Source: Candidatus Woesearchaeota archaeon (lineage in GTDB: Archaea; Nanobdellota; Nanobdellia; Woesearchaeales; GW2011-AR9). From it: a stretch of 8,747 nt of DNA. Positions 4,837 to 8,747 of the stretch are shown one piece after another. Under the pieces are notes generated by a model. It had not been told where the DNA came from. It was given only the letters and a program-made list of their open reading frames with translations, and did no database searches. Numbering within the stretch: position 1 is the first letter of the stretch; each line of letters opens with the position of its first letter. The stretch covers positions 1 to 8,747 of the forward strand of contig JAGVYX010000059.1 of assembly GCA_018303045.1 (NCBI GenBank). Reading direction: 5' to 3'. The position numbers and the translations under genes were made by a program.

Positions 4837-6786
4837 ATGGTTGTAGAGCAAATCGCGATAGTAATGAGTTTATTGGCCTTAATTTACGCCGGCTATCTTT
4901 CTTTTCAAATTGTAAAAGTTCACCCCGGCTCAGAAAAAATGCAGGAAATTGCCAATGCTATCAAAGAGGGCGCGCTAGCTTATATGAAACGCCAGTCCAA
5001 AACAATCTTAATTTTTGCAGTTATTATCACAATTATTCTTTATTTTTTATTTGGCCTCCCGACAGCCAGCGGTTTTTTATTTGGAGCAATATTGTCGGCT
5101 CTCTCAGCCTACATTGGCATGAGCATTTCCGTCCGCGCTAATGTCAGAACGGCAGAAACCGCCAAAAAAGGGTTAGCAGAAGCTTTAGCCCTGGCTTTTA
5201 AGGGCGGCTCAGTTACCGGCATGGCCGTGGTGGGGTTAGCTCTTCTGGCAGTAAGCGTGTTTTATGCTATCTATAAAGATCCAGCTCTGCTGGTTGGCCT
5301 AGGTTTTGGAGCGTCCTTAATTTCATTATTTGCCCGCGTGGGCGGGGGCATTTATACCAAAGCTGCGGATGTGGGAGCAGATTTAGTAGGAAAAGTGGAA
5401 GCGGGCATCCCCGAAGATGATCCACGCAATCCAGCCACTATTGCTGATAATGTTGGCGACAATGTTGGCGACTGCGCGGGCATGGGAGCTGATCTTTATG
5501 AAACATACGTGGTAACTTTATTGGCAGCCATGCTGATTGGCGTCCTGCCGACAGTTGCCGCCACAGTTAATCAGGCGGTAGAATACCCCTTAATGCTGGG
5601 CAGCGTAGCGATTATCGCATCCATCATTGGCACCTGGTTTGTGCGCCTGGGGAAATCACAGAATATTATGGGAGCTTTGTACAAAGGATTAATCGCTTCC
5701 GGGATTATTGCTGCCGCCGGCTTCTATGGCGTTACGGTTTATACTAATAATCCCCTGAAACTATTCCTCGCAGCTTTAGTGGGATTAGCCATTACTTTAT
5801 TGATCAATATCATTACAGAATATTACACCAGCACTAAGTTTAAGCCTATTCAAAAAATTGCTGAAGCTTCGGTTACCGGCGCTGGAACTAACTTAATTTG
5901 CGGTTTAGCCATCGGCATGCAATCAACGATCCTTCCGGTGTTGGTTATTGCTGCCGGAATTGTTGCGGCTTATTCTCTTGCGGGCATTTATGGCATAGCC
6001 ATTGCTGCCGTAGGGATGTTATCTTTAACCGGGATAGTAATTGCTTTAGACAGTTACGGCCCCATTACCGACAACGCTGGCGGCATCGCGGAAATGGCCG
6101 GATTAAGCGAAGAAGTGCGCCAAAATACCGATGCATTAGACGCTGTAGGCAATACCACCAAAGCCGTAACTAAAGGCTATGCTATTGGTTCAGCAGCCCT
6201 CGGTTCGCTGGCCTTATTTGCTGCTTTCACTCAAGAGGTCAGCACTGCAGCTGGACAGGCCTTCAGTTTTGTAATCACCGAGCCTGCAGTGATCACTGGA
6301 CTATTTATTGGCAGCATGTTGCCGTTTGCTTTTTCCGCGGTGCTAATGACTGCCGTAGGAACTTCCGCGCAAAAAATAGTCGTGGAAGTAAGGCGGCAAT
6401 TTAAGGATATTGTTACGCAAGCCGCGATCAGAAATATGATCATCCCAGCAATCATTGCCATCATCACTCCTCTAGCTGTGGGGTTATTGCTGGGAATAGA
6501 AGCTTTAGGCGGATTATTAATTGGGGTAATTCTTTCTGGATTAATGATGGCTTTATTTATGTCTAACACTGGAGCAGCTTGGGATAATGCCAAAAAATTT
6601 ATCGAGAAAGGCCACTTTGGCGGTAAGGGAAAAGAAGCCCATAAAGCTGCGGTGGTTGGCGATACTGTGGGAGATCCATTCAAAGATACCGCCGGTCCGG
6701 CTTTAAATGCCCTGATTAAAGTTATTAATACCTTGTCCCTTGTTTTTGTGCCGCTGTTTGTGGCTTATGGACTAAGTTTGATTTAA
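4837..6786 (+). CDS. hppA: Membrane-bound proton-pumping pyrophosphatase (K+-independent type)
   Basis: An integral membrane pyrophosphatase that couples hydrolysis of cytosolic pyrophosphate to proton export. The 649-residue product is full length, with about 16 hydrophobic segments. The pyrophosphate- and Mg2+-binding signatures are intact: DVGADLVGKVE (178-188), EDDPRNPATIADNVGDNVGD (193-212), TDNAGG (411-416), AWDNAKK (581-587) and GDTVGDPFKDTAGP (608-621). Glu222 in DLYETY marks the ion-gate region. GNTTKAVTKG (438-447) has Lys442 and Thr445, the residues that separate K+-independent enzymes from K+-dependent ones, which carry Ala and Gly there. K+-independent enzymes are proton pumps as far as known. 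The start is supported by a Shine-Dalgarno site. It is transcribed alone, after an unusual repeat-rich region, and faces a convergent gene downstream. It probably recovers energy from pyrophosphate made in biosynthesis. Confidence 0.97.
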   Translation: MVVEQIAIVMSLLALIYAGYLSFQIVKVHPGSEKMQEIANAIKEGALAYMKRQSKTILIFAVIITIILYFLFGLPTASGFLFGAILSALSAYIGMSISVRANVRTAETAKKGLAEALALAFKGGSVTGMAVVGLALLAVSVFYAIYKDPALLVGLGFGASLISLFARVGGGIYTKAADVGADLVGKVEAGIPEDDPRNPATIADNVGDNVGDCAGMGADLYETYVVTLLAAMLIGVLPTVAATVNQAVEYPLMLGSVAIIASIIGTWFVRLGKSQNIMGALYKGLIASGIIAAAGFYGVTVYTNNPLKLFLAALVGLAITLLINIITEYYTSTKFKPIQKIAEASVTGAGTNLICGLAIGMQSTILPVLVIAAGIVAAYSLAGIYGIAIAAVGMLSLTGIVIALDSYGPITDNAGGIAEMAGLSEEVRQNTDALDAVGNTTKAVTKGYAIGSAALGSLALFAAFTQEVSTAAGQAFSFVITEPAVITGLFIGSMLPFAFSAVLMTAVGTSAQKIVVEVRRQFKDIVTQAAIRNMIIPAIIAIITPLAVGLLLGIEALGGLLIGVILSGLMMALFMSNTGAAWDNAKKFIEKGHFGGKGKEAHKAAVVGDTVGDPFKDTAGPALNALIKVINTLSLVFVPLFVAYGLSLI

Positions 6787-6793
6787 TTGTGGC

Positions 6794-6810
6794 TTAATTT
6801 TATTTATTTT
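6794..6810 (+). terminator. U-rich terminator after hppA
   Basis: Eight bases after the hppA stop the plus strand reads TTAATTTTATTTATTTT, a U-rich tract of the kind archaeal RNA polymerase uses for termination. It sits in the 63-bp gap between two convergent genes, so insulation is expected. Confidence 0.45.
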
Positions 6811-6822
6811 AAACCTTAGAAT

Positions 6823-6838
6823 AAAATCATAAAAATAC
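6823..6838 (-). terminator. U-rich terminator for the minus-strand gene
   Basis: On the minus strand the bases after the stop at 6850 read GCGTATTTTTATGATTTTAT, with T5 and T4 runs. This mirrors the hppA terminator across the convergent gap. The call rests on composition only. Confidence 0.4.
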
Positions 6839-6849
6839 GCGAAACCGTC

Positions 6850-7569
6850 TCAACTCTGCCAATCCTTGGATTCATACTTTTGTTGAATTAGGGGATGCAC
6901 TTCTTTAGGCAGCAACTCCTTTAACCGCTTATGGCTATGTTCAATTTCTGAAACCGATTCTACTTTCCTGAAACGCATGGCGACAATTCCTTCAATTACC
7001 CTTTCTAAAAACTGAGGATGGCTAGCTTTGGCATAATCCGCTCCAAAAGAAGACCGGTCCGACCGCAATACTGCATAAGCTACTGTAAAATCATTCCTAA
7101 CTTCTTCAACCTTAAACAAGCCGTCTGCAGTCATTACTTTTCTTTCAAACTCAGTAAAAGTTTGATGTTGGTAAACTAGTCTTCGGCCTTCCACCAGCCC
7201 CGGCCAGTACAATCCTCTAGCAGTGCAAATATCAGACACTGCTAAAGGTTCGCTAATGAGAGAAGTATGTTTCTTCGAAACGTAGCGGTAATTTACATTA
7301 TCCATTTGATTCAAATAAGCTGTTAGGGCTTGGGCGCGAACTGGTTCCGGCAAATTAGAATAAACCGCGCCCAGAGCATTATAGGCAGCAATATCAGAAA
7401 CATAATCATCGCCAATGCCCCGAATTCGGGATTTTTTTTGATCACCGACTAAAGAGATTAAATCCCCAGCCTTTTCCAGGCCTTCTGCCAGCAGGTCATC
7501 AGAAACTCTTTCCGGTAATCTAGCTCTAGCTAAGGCTTCAACTAATTCCTTCCTAATTAAATCAGACAT
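6850..7569 (-). CDS. Uncharacterised 239-residue soluble protein
   Basis: I do not recognise this protein. It has no signal peptide, membrane segment or metal-binding cysteine cluster (a single Cys, at 115), so it is probably cytosolic. The N-terminal half (about 1-92) looks mostly helical, with the segment SRIRGIGDDYVSDIAAYNAL (47-66). The middle (about 108-172) looks mixed alpha/beta, with YWPGLVEGRRLVYQHQTFTE (121-140). The C-terminus (185-235) is a charged helical region. The start is well supported: a TATA-like AATATATATT is centred about 27 nt upstream of the ATG, with no Shine-Dalgarno, so the mRNA is probably leaderless. It lies 186 bp downstream of the DHH-like gene on the same strand, with three tandem repeats between them. 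Codon and base use look like the neighbours, with no sign of recent transfer. Whether it works with its neighbour is unknown. Confidence 0.75.
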   Translation of the reverse strand: MSDLIRKELVEALARARLPERVSDDLLAEGLEKAGDLISLVGDQKKSRIRGIGDDYVSDIAAYNALGAVYSNLPEPVRAQALTAYLNQMDNVNYRYVSKKHTSLISEPLAVSDICTARGLYWPGLVEGRRLVYQHQTFTEFERKVMTADGLFKVEEVRNDFTVAYAVLRSDRSSFGADYAKASHPQFLERVIEGIVAMRFRKVESVSEIEHSHKRLKELLPKEVHPLIQQKYESKDWQS

Positions 7570-7590
7570 TTAGCCTAAGAAACTTAAATA

Positions 7591-7600
7591 AATATATATT
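7591..7600 (-). promoter_or_regulatory. TATA box of the 239-residue protein gene
   Basis: AATATATATT is centred about 27 nt upstream of the ATG whose first base is 7569. No ribosome binding site lies between, so transcription would start at or next to the start codon (leaderless). Confidence 0.55.
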
Positions 7601-7610
7601 TGTTGTGAAT

Positions 7611-7634
7611 TGTGGGACCTAGAGAACTCCCATA
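7611..7634. repeat. Inverted repeat TGGGA-N10-TCCCA upstream of TATA box
   Basis: TGGGA (7613-7617) and TCCCA (7628-7632) form a perfect 5-bp inverted repeat around a 10-nt centre. It extends to 7 bp with one G-U pair if read as plus-strand RNA. It begins about 12 bp upstream of the TATA box of the minus-strand gene, a position suited to an operator or activator site. It is the only G/C-rich element in this gap. The role is inferred. Confidence 0.4.
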
Positions 7635-7709
7635 ATAATTCTTATTACCTACTTTGAAAATAATTCTTATTACCTACTTTGAAAATAATTCTTATTACCT
7701 ACTTTGAAA
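7635..7709. repeat. Three perfect tandem copies of a 25-bp unit
   Basis: The 25-bp unit starts ATAATTCTTATTACCTACTT and ends TGAAA. It occurs three times without any mismatch at 7635-7659, 7660-7684 and 7685-7709. The copies touch, so this is not a CRISPR array. With the base before each copy, each contains the dyad AATAA-TTC-TTATT. The array is upstream of the promoter of the 239-residue protein gene and just after the end of the DHH-like gene. It could be a regulator-binding array, or a recent slippage or duplication product; perfect identity points to recent expansion or active maintenance. Confidence 0.9.
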
Positions 7710-7755
7710 AATAAATTAGTCAAAATTTTCTTTATCTTTATCAATTGCAGAATAC
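7710..7755 (-). terminator. Possible U-rich termination region after DHH-like gene
   Basis: On the minus strand the 46 bases after the stop at 7756 include GAAAATTTTGACTAATTTATT, and T-runs continue into the 25-bp repeats (TTATTTTC in each unit). This may end the upstream transcript. No hairpin is evident and confidence is low. Confidence 0.3.
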
Positions 7756-8703
7756 TTACGAATCAGATTTAGTTCCGGCGAGAAATTCATTAATTTTTTG
7801 TTCTAATTCTTCCGGCTTCAATTTACTGCCAATTCTCCGCGGAGAGCCGCCAATAATATTGCTTCCTCCCCAACGGAAACGGTCTCCTGCGGAAATTCCT
7901 TCGATCTGATTTAAATGCGCGTAAAGTTTCCTTATCGGGAAAGGAACAAATTCGGAGGGTTTGGCTAAAATATAACCATAACTTCCATCCTTGTTTTCTC
8001 TTACGGATACAAAAGCATCTATGCCGTCAGCAATCATTTGGGAGCGGGCATCAATGCCTTCCTCCACCACCAGTTTCCAATTCGCGCCGCCGCCAATGAT
8101 CTTATATCGAGTATCGGTCTTAATTCTCTTCCCCTTTCCAGCATAGTACTGGTCAATTCTAGAGCAGACCATTTCAATTACCTTGCGCATTTCCGGCTCA
8201 TCCATCTGATGCAGTCTTCCAGTTAACCTGGCTAGGGTATAGGGTTCAAACAGCCAGGCTCTTTCCCGAGCCAGTTTGGAATTCATCTTCAGAGGATACA
8301 TCCCGCCGGTAGCATCAACCAAGTCGGTTATTTGAACTAATTTAATAATTAAGGGGCCGTCTTTAGTTCCAGCTATTTGCTCATGATTTTTTAACAGCCA
8401 GTACGCCGGACAAACATCCTGATCCGGATCATCGACAAAGACGTTGGCTTCCGCTATTCCTTCTTTTTGAAAGGTTTTAAACAATCCGGCTTTTATGCTT
8501 AGAAACACCTGGCCGGTGGTGCTGCGGGTGCTTAAACGGTCTACCCCGTCATGATGGTCAAAATTAATCCAAGGGCCAGCTGGGTCAAAACAAGGCGCCT
8601 CCTGGACGTAACCATCTAAGGCTATAGAATAAGGCGGGTTTTCTCTTCTAAACTGTTCCCAGCTCTTGCTTACTCCCGGCTCTATAAATAAATTAATGCT
8701 CAT
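7756..8703 (-). CDS. DHH-like putative metal phosphoesterase, motifs in unusual order
   Basis: A 315-residue soluble protein with a set of metal-ligand-like motifs that recall DHH phosphoesterases. In order these are ALDGY (28-32), NFDHHDGVDR (47-56; Asp49-His50-His51), VDDPDQDVCPAYWLL (90-104; Asp92, Asp94, Asp96), QITDLVD (124-130) and a Gly-rich C-terminal RWGGSNIIGGSPR (277-289), which may correspond to a substrate loop. In standard DHH proteins the D-x-D-x-D motif comes before the DHH motif; here it follows. I recall similar uncharacterised proteins with an LDHHDGVDR motif in other prokaryotes, but have no named family. The chosen ATG (8701-8703) lies 27 nt from a TATA-box centre, so the mRNA is probably leaderless. 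An in-frame TTG two codons upstream is less likely. No function beyond probable phosphoester chemistry can be claimed. Confidence 0.65.
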   Translation of the reverse strand: MSINLFIEPGVSKSWEQFRRENPPYSIALDGYVQEAPCFDPAGPWINFDHHDGVDRLSTRSTTGQVFLSIKAGLFKTFQKEGIAEANVFVDDPDQDVCPAYWLLKNHEQIAGTKDGPLIIKLVQITDLVDATGGMYPLKMNSKLARERAWLFEPYTLARLTGRLHQMDEPEMRKVIEMVCSRIDQYYAGKGKRIKTDTRYKIIGGGANWKLVVEEGIDARSQMIADGIDAFVSVRENKDGSYGYILAKPSEFVPFPIRKLYAHLNQIEGISAGDRFRWGGSNIIGGSPRRIGSKLKPEELEQKINEFLAGTKSDS

Positions 8704-8725
8704 AACCAATAGATTTCTAAACTAG

Positions 8726-8735
8726 TTTAAATATT
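8726..8735 (-). promoter_or_regulatory. TATA box of the DHH-like gene
   Basis: The minus strand reads AATATTTAAACTAG, centred near 8730 and about 27 nt before the ATG at 8703. No Shine-Dalgarno sequence is present. The spacing supports leaderless initiation and the choice of ATG over the in-frame TTG at 8709. Confidence 0.5.
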
Positions 8736-8747
8736 ATTGCACTTGGT

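Noticed and set aside
6231..6683. 150-residue minus-strand frame inside hppA
   Set aside because: It lies wholly antisense to the highly conserved hppA coding sequence and shows no family features.
4837..6786. Sodium-pumping pyrophosphatase
   Set aside because: Known Na+-transporting enzymes belong to the K+-dependent class with Ala at the position held here by Lys442.
7635..7709. Short CRISPR array
   Set aside because: The three units are directly adjacent with no spacers, and no cas gene is present.

Overview
The window looks archaeal. It has an archaeal/eukaryal-type elongation factor 1A, an archaeal-type ribosomal protein S10, A/T-rich TATA boxes with BRE-like flanks, and several start codons about 25-27 nt from a TATA-box centre, as expected for leaderless archaeal mRNAs. 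The genes are compact and A/T-leaning. One protein carries Fis-type helix-turn-helix units and there is a membrane pyrophosphatase. Together this fits a small-genome (DPANN-like) archaeon, but lineage cannot be fixed from this window alone.

Left block (1-2286, minus strand): EF1A, then a small SixA-like histidine phosphatase, then ribosomal protein S10. EF1A and S10 are classical neighbours in archaea; the phosphatase sits between them. EF1A has a strong TATA box and a Shine-Dalgarno sequence, and S10 has its own TATA box.

Middle block (2415-4463, plus strand): a tight operon, divergent from EF1A. It holds a RecJ-like DHH phosphoesterase, a five-helix membrane protein that starts in a TAATG overlap, and a soluble protein with two Fis-type helix-turn-helix units that starts inside the end of the membrane-protein gene. 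The tight packing suggests co-expression, but no shared pathway can be named.

The 373-bp stretch 4464-4836 has no convincing gene. Its left part is G/C-richer with a duplicated 11-mer. Its right part is packed with short A/T-rich direct repeats and TATA-like boxes, leading into hppA, a complete membrane-bound pyrophosphatase of the K+-independent, proton-pumping type (4837-6786, plus strand).

Right block (6850-8703, minus strand): two genes, each with an apparently leaderless promoter. Upstream (8703-7756) is a protein with a DHH-like metal-binding motif set in an unusual order. Downstream (7569-6850) is a 239-residue protein I do not recognise. Between them lie three perfect tandem copies of a 25-bp unit and a separate inverted repeat just upstream of the second gene's TATA box.

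The points most worth a second look are the tandem Fis-HTH protein, the reordered DHH-like protein, the two repeat-rich upstream regions, and the altered G5 guanine-recognition motif of EF1A. No tRNA, rRNA, CRISPR array or insertion sequence was recognised.
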